Positions 9,240-18,579 of a stretch of 64,000 bases of DNA are shown here, piece after piece. Each line of letters begins with the position of its first letter. The first letter of the stretch is position 1. The DNA comes from Hyphomicrobiales bacterium (GTDB taxonomy: Bacteria > Pseudomonadota > Alphaproteobacteria > Rhizobiales > MH13), in the NCBI GenBank assembly GCA_017642935.1, contig JAEPOK010000002.1, positions 186,001 through 250,000 on the forward strand. The letters run 5' to 3'. The notes below the pieces were generated by a model. That model was given only the letters and a program-made list of their open reading frames with translations, was not told where the DNA came from and made no database searches. The position numbers were made by a program, and so were the translations under genes.

Positions 9240-10772
9240 ATGTTCGGCCGTCGCGGCACATCGGGTCCAACTTCCACACCTGGCTCCGTCGGGGGCAGCA
9301 CTTTGCCGCCCGATCCCAGCCCGGCGCCAAGCCCTGCTCAGGCGCCGCGACCTTCCGATTCAACGTCGGCGGCGCCCACAGGTCAAACCGCTGCGGCCAC
9401 TCCTGATCCGGTGATGCCAAAGCCGGAGCCTGTCCAGGCGACAGCTCCACAGGCGGAACCAGCCCCTAAAGCCCGTCGAGCCGACTACTACGACATCAAG
9501 ACCGACGTTTTCTCAGCGATGATCGACACGATCGATCTGGCTCAGCTGACGCGGATGGACAACGACTCCGCACGCGAGGAAATTCGCGACGTCGTCACGG
9601 AAATCATCGCGCTGAAGAACCTCGCAATGTCGATTGCGGACCAGGAGATGATCCTGGAGGATATCTGCAACGACGTGATGGGTTTTGGCCCATTGGAGCC
9701 TTTGCTGGCGCGTGATGACATTGCCGACATCATGGTCAATGGCGCCGACAACACGTTCATCGAAGTCGATGGCAAGGTGCAGCAAACCTCGGTCAAGTTT
9801 CGCGACAACCAGCAACTGATGAACATCTGCCAGCGGATCGTGAGCCAGGTCGGCCGCCGGGTGGATGAAAGCTCGCCGATATGTGACGCGCGCCTGCTCG
9901 ATGGGTCTCGTGTCAATGTGATTGCACCGCCACTGGCGATCGATGGGCCGACGCTGACCATTCGTAAGTTCAAAAAGGACAAGCTAACCCTCAAGCAGCT
10001 GGTCAATTTCGGTTCGATTACGCCTGAGGGCGCACAGGTTCTTGAAATCATCGGCAAGGTCCGCTGCAACGTAGTCATCTCAGGCGGCACAGGCTCGGGT
10101 AAAACGACCCTGCTGAACTGCCTGACCGCGTTTATCGAACAGGATGAACGCATCATCACCTGCGAAGATGCCGCCGAACTTCAGCTGCAACAGCCGCATG
10201 TGGTGCGCCTGGAGACACGCCCGCCCAATCTGGAGGGTGAGGGCACTGTGACGATGCGTGACCTGGTCAAAAACTGTCTGCGCATGCGCCCGGAACGGAT
10301 TATCGTCGGTGAGGTTCGTGGACCAGAGGCTTTCGATCTTTTGCAAGCCATGAACACTGGCCATGACGGTTCCATGGGTACGCTGCACGCCAACTCGCCG
10401 CGTGAAGCCCTCAGTCGCATGGAATCGATGATCACAATGGGTGGCTTCTCGCTGCCCTCGCGCACCATCCGCGACATGATCACATCGTCGGTCGACGTAA
10501 TCATTCAGGCTTCGCGTCTGCGCGATGGTTCGCGCCGCATCACGCACATCACCGAGGTGTTGGGCATGGAAGGCGACATCATCACGACTCAGGATCTCTT
10601 CGTTTATGAAATCCTGGGGGAGGACGCGAACGGCAAAATCATCGGCCGGCATAAATCCACCGGCGTTGGCCGCCCCAACTTCTGGGATCGTGCGCGTTAT
10701 TACAACGAAGAGAACCGTCTTGCTGCCGCACTTGATGCGTCGGCTATTGATGATGAGCGTTTGTCCGCATGA
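9240..10772 (+). CDS. cpaF: pilus assembly ATPase CpaF/TadA
   Basis: A 510-residue secretion ATPase. A Pro/Ala-rich, disordered amino end (about 1-75) precedes the type II/IV secretion ATPase domain. Walker A is GGTGSGKTT near residue 285; the conserved IVGEVRGPEAFDLLQAMNTG (Walker B/Asp box) and GSMGTLHANSPREAL (His box) follow. It powers Flp pilus extension and probably retraction on the cytoplasmic face of the inner membrane. It begins 3 bases after the cpaE stop. Confidence 0.96.
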   Translation: MFGRRGTSGPTSTPGSVGGSTLPPDPSPAPSPAQAPRPSDSTSAAPTGQTAAATPDPVMPKPEPVQATAPQAEPAPKARRADYYDIKTDVFSAMIDTIDLAQLTRMDNDSAREEIRDVVTEIIALKNLAMSIADQEMILEDICNDVMGFGPLEPLLARDDIADIMVNGADNTFIEVDGKVQQTSVKFRDNQQLMNICQRIVSQVGRRVDESSPICDARLLDGSRVNVIAPPLAIDGPTLTIRKFKKDKLTLKQLVNFGSITPEGAQVLEIIGKVRCNVVISGGTGSGKTTLLNCLTAFIEQDERIITCEDAAELQLQQPHVVRLETRPPNLEGEGTVTMRDLVKNCLRMRPERIIVGEVRGPEAFDLLQAMNTGHDGSMGTLHANSPREALSRMESMITMGGFSLPSRTIRDMITSSVDVIIQASRLRDGSRRITHITEVLGMEGDIITTQDLFVYEILGEDANGKIIGRHKSTGVGRPNFWDRARYYNEENRLAAALDASAIDDERLSA

Positions 10773-10787
10773 TGATGGGTGCGCGCC

Positions 10788-11798
10788 ATGTTTGATCCTC
10801 AAACTGTGACGATGGCAGTCGGTATTTTGGCGGCGCTTTCGATCAGCGGCCTGGCCTATGCCTTGCTCTCGCCGCTGATGGATCGACAGGACAAAAAAGA
10901 CCGGATCAACAAAGTCGCGGTCGTCGATCGCCGAGCCGTCCATGCCCGCCAAGCATCGGCCGAAGACGCGGCCAACCGGCGTAAAAACATCGCCTCCAAG
11001 CTGAAACAGCAGCAGCAACTTATAGACGAGAAAACAAAGAACGCTGGCTCGAGCAAAGCAACCTTAGAAATGCGCTTAAAGCGGGCTGGCCTCACCTGGA
11101 ACAAGCGGTCCTTCTTGATGATCAGCGCGACCTGCGGTCTCGTAATCGTTGGTGCATTGATGAGTGTTGGCGCTCCGCTTTATGCCTCCATTGCCGGCGG
11201 CATTGCAGGCGCCTTTGGCCTGCCGAACTGGTATGTGAACTTCAAAGGCAAGAGCCGCATGAAAAAGTTCTTGCTCGAATTTCCCAACGCCATCGACGTG
11301 ATCGTGCGCGGCATGAAGGCTGGCCTGCCGCTCAATGATTGTATGCTGATCATTTCGCGCGAAGCTGCCGAGCCGGTGCGCGGAGAGTTCAAACAGCTTG
11401 TCGAACAGCAGCAAATGGGCGTTCAGCTCAATGATGCGGTCGCCAAAATGTACGAGCGTGTCCCACTGCCGGAAGTGAATTTCCTTTCGATCATGATGGC
11501 CATTCAAGGTCAGTCAGGCGGCAACCTGTCTGAGCCCCTTGGCAACCTGTCTCGCGTGGTGCGCGATCGTAAAAAGATGAAAGCCAAAATCGACGCGATG
11601 TCGATGGAAGCCAAATCGTCCGCCGCCATCATCGCCTGTCTGCCGGTCGCAGTGATCACACTGATCTACCTTTCGACGCCCGACTACATCACGCTTCTAT
11701 TCACCGAACGGCTCGGCAATCTGTTGCTGGGCGCGTGCGGCATCTTGATGCTCACTGGCGTGTTGGTGATGCGCAAGATGATCAACTTCGACATTTAG
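10788..11798 (+). CDS. tadB: pilus assembly inner-membrane protein TadB
   Basis: About 336 residues: an amino-terminal helix, a basic coiled linker (about 25-85), two central hydrophobic helices, then the GspF-type domain (EFPNAIDVIVRGMKAGLPLN) and two carboxyl-terminal helices. TadB and TadC form the inner-membrane platform driven by CpaF. The ATG at 10788 is chosen over a GTG three codons earlier. It lies 15 bases after cpaF in the same operon. Confidence 0.93.
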   Translation: MFDPQTVTMAVGILAALSISGLAYALLSPLMDRQDKKDRINKVAVVDRRAVHARQASAEDAANRRKNIASKLKQQQQLIDEKTKNAGSSKATLEMRLKRAGLTWNKRSFLMISATCGLVIVGALMSVGAPLYASIAGGIAGAFGLPNWYVNFKGKSRMKKFLLEFPNAIDVIVRGMKAGLPLNDCMLIISREAAEPVRGEFKQLVEQQQMGVQLNDAVAKMYERVPLPEVNFLSIMMAIQGQSGGNLSEPLGNLSRVVRDRKKMKAKIDAMSMEAKSSAAIIACLPVAVITLIYLSTPDYITLLFTERLGNLLLGACGILMLTGVLVMRKMINFDI

Positions 11799-11819
11799 GC
11801 GTGAGACGGACCGGCCGCC

Positions 11820-12803
11820 ATGGATGAGTTGCTCTACACGCTGACGAACCCGCAATTTCTGTTTGCGATGCTCAGTGCAATCGCTGTCGCCGCCACGGTT
11901 TTCACCATTGCGGTGCCGCTCCTGGCGAAAAACGATCTGGACGCGCGCAAGAAGCGCATGGCGGTGGAACGGTCGGCCATTCGTGCACGCGAACGCGCTG
12001 CGCTTGCGCGTGAAAGCCAGCGCGGTCCGCGGCCGACGCTGCGGCAGCAACCCAAGCAATACATGCAGAACATCGTCGATCAGTTCGACCTCAAACAGCG
12101 CCTGCTGGCCGATGGGACGCGGGACAAACTGGCCCAGGCAGGCGAACGCGGTGAAAGCGCCGTCGTGCGCTACATCTTCCTGCGGCTTGTTATCCCGGTC
12201 ATTCTCTTCCTATTTGCCCTGGTCTACTTGTTTGGCATTGGCAACTTTGAGCAGCCGCCGCTCATTCGCATTCTCATTGCAATGGTGATCGGCGGCATTG
12301 GCACCTACGTGCCCAATGTCATGCTGAAGAACAAAATTCAGAAGCGACAGATCTCTATCCGCCGAGCTTGGCCCGATGCCCTCGATCTCATGCTGATCTG
12401 CGTGGAATCGGGCATGTCAATCGAGCAGGCCTTCAAGAAAGTAGCTGACGAGGTTGCGGTCCAATCCATTCCACTAGCCGAAGAGCTGGCGCTGGTGAAT
12501 GCTGAGCTCGCCTATCTCAACGACCGGCGCAAAGCCTATGAAAATCTCGGCAAACGCACCGGCCTTGAGCAGGTCAAAGCGGTGATGACGTCGCTCATCC
12601 AGGCAGACAGCTACGGTACCCCGGTCGGACAAGCGCTCCGTGTGCTGGCGCAAGAGAGCCGTGATATGCGCATGGCGGAAGCGGAAAAGAAAGCTGCCGG
12701 TCTGCCGCCAAAACTGACCGTACCGATGATTGTGTTCTTCCTGCCCTGTCTTTTCCTGGTCATCATCGGCCCGGCGATTATCCAGGTGATGGCCCTGGAT
12801 TAA
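11820..12803 (+). CDS. tadC: pilus assembly inner-membrane protein TadC
   Basis: A 327-residue platform protein with a leading helix, a basic linker, paired helices near residues 120-165 and the GspF-type domain (RRAWPDALDLMLICVESGMS ... QADSYGTPVGQALRVLAQE), closing with a hydrophobic carboxyl helix. It partners with TadB, 21 bases upstream. The operon ends here: a strong terminator lies about 40 bases after the stop. Confidence 0.93.
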   Translation: MDELLYTLTNPQFLFAMLSAIAVAATVFTIAVPLLAKNDLDARKKRMAVERSAIRARERAALARESQRGPRPTLRQQPKQYMQNIVDQFDLKQRLLADGTRDKLAQAGERGESAVVRYIFLRLVIPVILFLFALVYLFGIGNFEQPPLIRILIAMVIGGIGTYVPNVMLKNKIQKRQISIRRAWPDALDLMLICVESGMSIEQAFKKVADEVAVQSIPLAEELALVNAELAYLNDRRKAYENLGKRTGLEQVKAVMTSLIQADSYGTPVGQALRVLAQESRDMRMAEAEKKAAGLPPKLTVPMIVFFLPCLFLVIIGPAIIQVMALD

Positions 12804-12837
12804 TCTCGCCGCACTCAACGGCGCGGAATATCTGAGA

Positions 12838-12870
12838 CAAAAAAGGCCCGCCGGTTTGGGCGGGCCTTTT
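12838..12870. terminator. bidirectional rho-independent terminator between tadC and tadD
   Basis: A 12-base perfect stem (AAAAGGCCCGCC / GGCGGGCCTTTT) around a 6-base loop. It has A on the left and T on the right, so it can end transcripts from both tadC (plus) and the convergent TPR lipoprotein gene (minus). Confidence 0.92.
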
Positions 12871-12920
12871 CTACGTGGCGTCGAAGTTGCGTTGATCGCC
12901 TGGCATCGCCTTTGTGTATT

Positions 12921-13730
12921 TTACTGATCCACCGCAGCCACTTGGCCCCAGCGGTCGGCCTCTGACAGCATTTGGCGCAGATAGGCGATGTTGGCCTCTG
13001 CCTGTTGCGGCGGCAAATCTTGCTGAGCGATTTGCATCGCCTCATCGAACCGACCTTGTAGGCCAACGACCAACGCAAGATTGCCGCGCACGCGTGGATC
13101 GACCTGTCGACCTCCTGCGAGCGCTTGGCGAAGCGTGCGCTCAGCCTCAGTCAAGTTTCCTTCGAGCACATAGGACATGCCTAGATTGCTAAGGATCGTC
13201 GGCTCGTCTGGCACAATGCGCAGCGCGCTGGCATAGGACTGACGTGCTTCGGCGTGACGGCCAAGCTGATCAAGGATCGTGCCTTGCGCGGACAACAGGC
13301 GCCAGTCAGGACGCGCTTGCGTGTGAGCCTGACCTATGACTTGCAAAGCCTCTTCGAAGCGACCTGCAGACGTGAGCGCCTTGGCATAAGCGGCCTGAAC
13401 TTCGCGGTCACCTTCATTGGCGATCACCGCTCGGCGCAGAACCGCCACCGCCTGCTCGTGCCGCCCAAGCCCTCGCAAAGCGGCTGCATAGTTGAGGGCG
13501 GCCGTGCGATCGTTGGGATCGCGGTCATAGCGCTGCTCCCACTGGTTGGCGGCACGGCGCAACTGATCATCGGAAAACAATTCGGCGCGCCCTTCCACGG
13601 CAGTGCCATGGGTCGAAACAGCAGATGTGCTGCACCCGGCGACCACCAGCGCCGTGCCCACAAGAGCAAGGCTTGCCAGTTTGCGCCATTGGCGGGAGGG
13701 TGATCTGTGGGAAAACGGAACGTTGTTCAT
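12921..13730 (-). CDS. tadD: TPR-repeat lipoprotein TadD
   Basis: About 269 residues from the ATG at 13730. A lipoprotein signal (LASLALVGTALVVAGC) is followed by tetratricopeptide repeats spanning roughly residues 60-250 (for example AALNYAAALRGLGRHEQAVA and PTILSNLGMSYVLEGNLTEA). TadD-type lipoproteins act as pilotins or assembly factors for the Tad secretin. The frame stays open upstream to 13808 but the extension would put the signal peptide in the interior, so the shorter start is preferred; no strong ribosome site decides it. Confidence 0.85.
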   Translation of the reverse strand: MNNVPFSHRSPSRQWRKLASLALVGTALVVAGCSTSAVSTHGTAVEGRAELFSDDQLRRAANQWEQRYDRDPNDRTAALNYAAALRGLGRHEQAVAVLRRAVIANEGDREVQAAYAKALTSAGRFEEALQVIGQAHTQARPDWRLLSAQGTILDQLGRHAEARQSYASALRIVPDEPTILSNLGMSYVLEGNLTEAERTLRQALAGGRQVDPRVRGNLALVVGLQGRFDEAMQIAQQDLPPQQAEANIAYLRQMLSEADRWGQVAAVDQ

Positions 13731-13905
13731 GACCAACTGCGCACAAAAAGCGTGGCGGTAGGCGAGCAATACGCGCATCATCCCTTGCCACATGGTTGTC
13801 TGCAGCAATACTCCGTTAACCCTAATGAACCCTTAAATCCGCTCGAAATCAGCGCCTTACCTTTGCTACAGCCGCTCCCCCTAAACCAACTCGACTGAGG
13901 CTCTT

Positions 13906-15354
13906 TTGACCGTATCCCTGCCCGATCGCACGGCGCTCGCCGCCCGTCTCCCACTGCCCGACAGCCTTGATGATGGCGCCCCCACCATGCCGCTCTTCTG
14001 CGTCACGTCGATGGACCAGGCGCGCGAAGCTCTGGGCGACAAGGACGCGGCGCTGCACAATTGGGCCAAAGCACAAGGATTCGAGGCCAAACCTGGGCAG
14101 GTGCTTGTATTGCCGGACGGTGACGGGGCAATCGTCGCGGTGCTGGTTGGTTGCAAAGCCAATGCGGCCGGTCTTGCCGATCCAGGTTTTGCGCTCGGCG
14201 CGCTTCCTGGGCAGCTGCCGGCGGGGACCTACACGCTCGAAACACCCATCGCCAATGCCGACATGGCGCTCACGGCATTTTTGCTTGGCACCTACAGTTT
14301 CACAACCTTCAAGCCGGCCAAACGCGGCGAGGTGCGCCTTGCCACCGCCGACGCCGCTCGCGAACGCGCCATCACCCAAGCACGCGGCGTCATCTTTGGG
14401 CGCGATCTCATCAACACACCGGCCAATCTGCTTGGCCCTGCCGCTTTGGCGGACAGCGCGCTTGGCATGGCCAAAGAGTTCGGTGCGGAGACCATTGTGA
14501 TTGTGGGCGAGGACCTCCTTGATCCCAACAACCCCTTTCCAATGATCCACACTGTGGGGGCAGCCGCCAACAACGCACCGCGACTGTTCGATATGCGTTG
14601 GAACGGCGGCGCAGACGATGCGCCACGCCTGACACTGGTCGGCAAGGGCGTGTGCTTCGACAGTGGTGGGCTCAACATCAAGCCAGGCAATTCCATGGCG
14701 CTGATGAAGAAGGATATGGGCGGGGCCGCCGCCGTGCTCGGGCTTGCCCTGATGATTATGGAAGCCAAACTACCGGTGCGGCTGCGCGTGCTTATCCCTT
14801 GCGTTGAAAACGCGATCGCCTCGCAGGCCTTCCGGCCAAGCGATGTGCTCACGAGCCGCAAGGGCTTGACGGTGGAGATCGGCAACACCGATGCGGAAGG
14901 CCGTTTGGTGTTGGGCGATGCACTGGCGTTGGGCGATGAAGAGGCGCCCGACCTGATGATCGATATGGCGACCCTGACAGGTGCAGCACGCGTAGCACTT
15001 GGCCCCGATTTGCCTCCCTTCTTTACCGATCACGATGCCCTGGCAGATGCGATCATGGAAGCAAGTGAAGCGCAGGACGACCCAGTGTGGCGGATGCCGC
15101 TATGGGACCGCTACGACAGCGCCATAGCTGGCAAGGTCGGTGACATCTCCAACACGGGCAACATGCCTTTTGCCGGTGCCATTACCGCGGCTCTCTTCCT
15201 GCGGAGGTTCGTTGAAAAGGCAAAAAGCTGGGTGCATGTGGACATTTACGGCTGGACACCCTCGTCCCGGCCCGGTCGCCCAGAAGGTGGCGAGGCGCAG
15301 GCCATTCGCGCACTGTTTAACCTTGTCGCCAAGCGCTACGCCAAAACCGATTGA
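13906..15354 (+). CDS. M17 family leucyl aminopeptidase
   Basis: A 482-residue cytosolic peptidase. The amino part is divergent. The catalytic part carries the metal-binding signatures VGKGVCFDSGGLNIKPGNS and, near residue 325, the family hallmark NTDAEGRL. It removes amino-terminal residues, preferably Leu, using two metal ions. The start is a TTG preceded by GAGG; no ATG gives a normal amino end. It heads a three-gene plus-strand run with the MarR-like regulator and the NlpC/P60 gene. Whether it is PepA or PepB by name is left open. Confidence 0.93.
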   Translation: MTVSLPDRTALAARLPLPDSLDDGAPTMPLFCVTSMDQAREALGDKDAALHNWAKAQGFEAKPGQVLVLPDGDGAIVAVLVGCKANAAGLADPGFALGALPGQLPAGTYTLETPIANADMALTAFLLGTYSFTTFKPAKRGEVRLATADAARERAITQARGVIFGRDLINTPANLLGPAALADSALGMAKEFGAETIVIVGEDLLDPNNPFPMIHTVGAAANNAPRLFDMRWNGGADDAPRLTLVGKGVCFDSGGLNIKPGNSMALMKKDMGGAAAVLGLALMIMEAKLPVRLRVLIPCVENAIASQAFRPSDVLTSRKGLTVEIGNTDAEGRLVLGDALALGDEEAPDLMIDMATLTGAARVALGPDLPPFFTDHDALADAIMEASEAQDDPVWRMPLWDRYDSAIAGKVGDISNTGNMPFAGAITAALFLRRFVEKAKSWVHVDIYGWTPSSRPGRPEGGEAQAIRALFNLVAKRYAKTD

Positions 15355-15421
15355 TTCCAAGGCCCAAAAGGCGGTATCAATTGCGCTTCCGAAACAATTG
15401 TCGTGCGGAGCGCGTGTTGCG

Positions 15422-15805
15422 TTGAGTGGGTTCGCATCAACAGGGTATTCGCCAAGCCGAGGCGTTGGCTTGTCGCCGCAAAAAGCGTTGCGGCTCTGGC
15501 ATGATGTCGCGCTGACGCGGGTCCGCGGCAATGTCGGTGACCTTACCGAACGGCAGATGTTGATCCTGCTGACAATCTATCTTGAGAACCCACCGCACAC
15601 GGTGCGCGGCCTAGCCGCCAAACTCGGGGTCACCAAACCGGTTATCACGCGCGCCCTCGATACCATGGGTGCGATGGGCCTTGTCAGCCGCAAACGCGAT
15701 GAAGCCGACAAGCGTAATGTTATCATCCAGCGCACGGTTGATGGAGCGCTATATGTCGAAGCGCTGGCCGAAACTATTGTTGGTCACGCCGAGGAATTGC
15801 GCTGA
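15422..15805 (+). CDS. MarR-like winged-helix transcriptional regulator
   Basis: About 127 residues. The core SPQKALRLWHDVALTRVRG ... LTERQMLILLTIYLENP ... HTVRGLAAKLGVTKPVITRA ... GLVSRKRDEADKRN is a MarR-type winged helix; the last part is the beta wing. The frame is open far upstream into the aminopeptidase gene, so the true start is uncertain. The TTG at 15422 is chosen because GGAG lies about 11 bases before it. The stop overlaps the ATG of the NlpC/P60 gene, so the two are coupled. The ligand and targets are unknown. Confidence 0.75.
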   Translation: MSGFASTGYSPSRGVGLSPQKALRLWHDVALTRVRGNVGDLTERQMLILLTIYLENPPHTVRGLAAKLGVTKPVITRALDTMGAMGLVSRKRDEADKRNVIIQRTVDGALYVEALAETIVGHAEELR

Positions 15806-16668
15806 TGCCTGATCGAGCGGCTCCGGCACTTGATCCGCGCATACATCCCTACAAACACGACATCGCCGCCGCCCATCTGAAAGGCGAGGTGGAGGCAGAC
15901 ATCTTTGTTGAGGGCAAACCGCACCGTGTCACCGAACCGCTCACAGACGTTTTGAGCGATCAAATGGGTGAGGCACGAACGAGCCAAGCGCTCTATGGTG
16001 AGACCTTCATGGTCTACCAGACCGAGGGCTATTGGGCCTGGGGTCAGTTGATGACCGATGGTTATGTCGGGTGGCTGAGCGCGCTTAGCCTGATTGCCAG
16101 CGACGGAACCGATCCAACGCACGTGGTTAGTGCGCCGCTCACCCGCGCGACCGACAAAAGCATCAAGGTGCTTGGCAATGGACCGATGCCCATGGGCGCG
16201 CAGCTTCGGGTATCTGATCCGTCAATTGAGATTGGCGGATCATCCGCCAGATTTGCCCAAAGCGATGCCGGCGCGCTGCCCGCCGACCATCTTCGCTCGC
16301 TTTCCACACCGGTCCACGATTGGGTCGCTGTGGCCGCACTTTTCACCAACACGCCCTATGTCTGGGGCGGACGATCAGCGCTTGGCATCGACTGTTCGGC
16401 ATTGGTTCAACTGGCCATCCAGCAGGCGGGCATCGCCTGCCCACGCGACAGCGATATGCAAGAGGCACGGCTTGGCCATCAGGTCGAACGGTCAGATGGT
16501 CTGCAGCGTGGCGATCTTGCGTTTTGGCCCGGCCATGTCGGCATCATGTTGGATGATGCCACGCTGTTTCACGCCAACGCCTTTGCCATGGCCACCGTCG
16601 CGGAACCGCTCATCGATGTTGAACACCGCATCGGCGAAGCTCGGACAATCAAGCGGCTCGATCAATAA
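15805..16668 (+). CDS. NlpC/P60 family (C40) cell-wall peptidase-like protein
   Basis: A 287-residue protein with SH3-like amino-terminal modules (about 55-165, as in YQTEGYWAWGQLMTDGYVGW) and a carboxyl NlpC/P60 domain. The catalytic triad can be read: Cys in GIDCSALVQ, His in GHVGIM, and a third polar position, His, in LFHANAF. Such enzymes cut peptide cross-links of murein. No signal peptide is evident, which is also seen for related alphaproteobacterial proteins. It starts within the stop of the MarR-like gene and overlaps the convergent dehydrogenase gene by 7 bases at its end. Confidence 0.87.
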   Translation: MPDRAAPALDPRIHPYKHDIAAAHLKGEVEADIFVEGKPHRVTEPLTDVLSDQMGEARTSQALYGETFMVYQTEGYWAWGQLMTDGYVGWLSALSLIASDGTDPTHVVSAPLTRATDKSIKVLGNGPMPMGAQLRVSDPSIEIGGSSARFAQSDAGALPADHLRSLSTPVHDWVAVAALFTNTPYVWGGRSALGIDCSALVQLAIQQAGIACPRDSDMQEARLGHQVERSDGLQRGDLAFWPGHVGIMLDDATLFHANAFAMATVAEPLIDVEHRIGEARTIKRLDQ

Positions 16669-17639
16669 CCGGCCTGTCGATCCACCAGATTGTCGAGCGT
16701 TTGACCTGATGCGTAGGCGATCAGATTTTCCACCATGCGACCAAGCAAGGATTCTGGCGCACTCATACCGGCCGTATGCGGCGTGATCAGAATGTTCGGC
16801 GCCGTCCACAGCGGGTGATCGCATGGCAAAGGCTCTTGATGGAACACGTCGATGGACGCTCCCTTCAGGACGCCATCTTGGAGCGCTTTGAGCAAATCAT
16901 CTTCGTTTTGATGGCCACCGCGCCCGCCATTGATCAGAAACGGTCCGCCGGTCACGCCATCTTGCGGCAGCTTGGCAAAAAGATCAGCGTTCAAAATCTC
17001 GCGGGTTGCCTCAGTGAGCGGCAGCAAACAGATCAGAATATCGCTGCGCGCCAGAAACGCGTCGATCTCATCCAGCCCTGCAAAAACGGGGATTGACGTG
17101 TCCGGCTTCGGGTTGCGCGCCCACCCAGCTAGGTCGTAGCCCAACAGGTCGAGCACCGCCGCAACGGATTGGCCGAGCTCGCCAAATCCCATGATCCCAA
17201 CACGCACATCGGGCGCTGACGTCTGCGGTAGCGGTTTCCATTCTGACCGCCTTTGCGCATCCAAATAGGCAAGCGCCTGGCGGTGGTGGGCGATGACGTT
17301 CATCACTGTCCACGCGGTCACGCGGCCCGTCAAATCTGGGTCGATGACACGGATGATGGCGACATCCTCGGCCAAGTCCTGGCGGCGCACCAAATGGTCA
17401 ACGCCGGCGCCGGTTGAGAGAATGGCCTTCAGATTGGGAAAGTTGGAAAAGAAGCCGTCCGGTGTGTGCCAAGCAACAGCATACTTCACCTGCTCGCAAA
17501 TCTCGGGCGCTGGCGGCGTCATGCCGTCTGAAAAGATCACATCCTCGCGCGGCACATGATGTTCCAGATGCGCGATCCAGCCATCCGGCGACCAATCGCC
17601 GACGGTCAGAACGATCTTTCCGAGGTCAGGCTTGCCCAT
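16662..17639 (-). CDS. ghrA: D-2-hydroxyacid dehydrogenase, glyoxylate/hydroxypyruvate reductase A type
   Basis: A 325-residue dehydrogenase. The NAD(P)-binding motif is VGIMGFGELGQSVA near residue 145; the substrate-binding INGGRGGHQNEDDL, catalytic Glu in FHQEPLP and catalytic His in ITPHTAGMS follow in family order. GhrA-type enzymes reduce glyoxylate and hydroxypyruvate with NADPH. It follows pheA by only a few bases and may share its transcript. The substrate is inferred from family resemblance only. Confidence 0.85.
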   Translation of the reverse strand: MGKPDLGKIVLTVGDWSPDGWIAHLEHHVPREDVIFSDGMTPPAPEICEQVKYAVAWHTPDGFFSNFPNLKAILSTGAGVDHLVRRQDLAEDVAIIRVIDPDLTGRVTAWTVMNVIAHHRQALAYLDAQRRSEWKPLPQTSAPDVRVGIMGFGELGQSVAAVLDLLGYDLAGWARNPKPDTSIPVFAGLDEIDAFLARSDILICLLPLTEATREILNADLFAKLPQDGVTGGPFLINGGRGGHQNEDDLLKALQDGVLKGASIDVFHQEPLPCDHPLWTAPNILITPHTAGMSAPESLLGRMVENLIAYASGQTLDNLVDRQAGY

Positions 17640-17642
17640 GTT

Positions 17643-18521
17643 CTACACTCCCGGCGAGGGGCGCAGCGCCCGGTTTTCTTCTGGCTCCAAAATGTAGGCC
17701 CGGTAAGGGTGCGCGGCGAAGGTGCCGAGAATGCGCAGCTCCGCAGAGAAGAACTCCAATTCCTCCATCGCCAGGGCCACATGCTTGTCGTCCGGGTGCC
17801 CGTCAATCTCAGCGTAAAACTGAGAGGCAAAAAACTGTCCGCCCGTTTGATAGCTTTCCAGCTTGGTCATGTTGACCGAATTTGTGGCGAAACCCGACAG
17901 CGCCTTGAATAGGGCCGCCGACACGTTGCGCACACGGAAAATGAAAGCCGTAACGACCGGACCGTTACCTGCCGGAACACTGATCGGCTCGCGGGCGAGC
18001 GTGATGAACCGCGTGGTGTTGTGGTCCTCGTCTTCGATGTCCTCGGCGAGGACATCAAGGCCATAGACCTCGGCGGCCAAAGACGAGGCAATGGCTGCCT
18101 GGGTCGGATCATTGCGCTCAGCAATCTGGCGCGCCGAGCCTGCCGTGTCGGCGCCGATAACGGCTTCCAGCCGGTGCTCACGGAGGAATTTGCGGCACTG
18201 GCCGAGCGCCATCACATGGCTTTGCGCACTTTTCACTTGGTCGAGCCTGGTTCCTTTGATTGCCACTAGCTGGTGGTGAATCGGAAGAAAATGCTCTCCG
18301 GTGATATGAAGCGGCGATGTCGGCAGCAGATGATGAATATCGGCGACACGCCCGGCCACCGAGTTTTCGATCGGGATCATGCCAAGATCAGCCGAACCGT
18401 CCTCGATCAGCTGGAACGCGTCTTCAAACGTTGCGCAGGGCACAGGCTCAGCGTCGGGATAGGCTTCTTTGCAGGCGATGTGCGAGTTGGCGCCAGGCTC
18501 GCCCTGGAAAACGATCTTCAT
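17643..18521 (-). CDS. pheA: prephenate dehydratase
   Basis: A 292-residue monofunctional enzyme that turns prephenate into phenylpyruvate for phenylalanine synthesis. Residues 1-180 are the dehydratase domain (FQGEPGANSHIACKEAYP, MIPIENSVAGRV, and the catalytic NTTRFI). Residues about 195-280 are an ACT domain with KLESYQTGG, the position of the phenylalanine-binding ESRP-type motif, so feedback inhibition is likely. The frame stays open upstream to 18953, but the ATG at 18521 begins exactly at the conserved amino end. It lies 58 bases after kdsB. Confidence 0.95.
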   Translation of the reverse strand: MKIVFQGEPGANSHIACKEAYPDAEPVPCATFEDAFQLIEDGSADLGMIPIENSVAGRVADIHHLLPTSPLHITGEHFLPIHHQLVAIKGTRLDQVKSAQSHVMALGQCRKFLREHRLEAVIGADTAGSARQIAERNDPTQAAIASSLAAEVYGLDVLAEDIEDEDHNTTRFITLAREPISVPAGNGPVVTAFIFRVRNVSAALFKALSGFATNSVNMTKLESYQTGGQFFASQFYAEIDGHPDDKHVALAMEELEFFSAELRILGTFAAHPYRAYILEPEENRALRPSPGV

Positions 18522-18579
18522 TTTTGTTTTGCGCAAGGCGCTCTGGTCTTTCAGACCAACCGCTTTGTTGCGCTGTTCC

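Noticed and set aside
15140-15421. Long upstream extension of the MarR-like gene
   Set aside because: It would overlap the carboxyl end of the aminopeptidase gene and lies outside the winged-helix domain; the shorter start has a ribosome-binding site.
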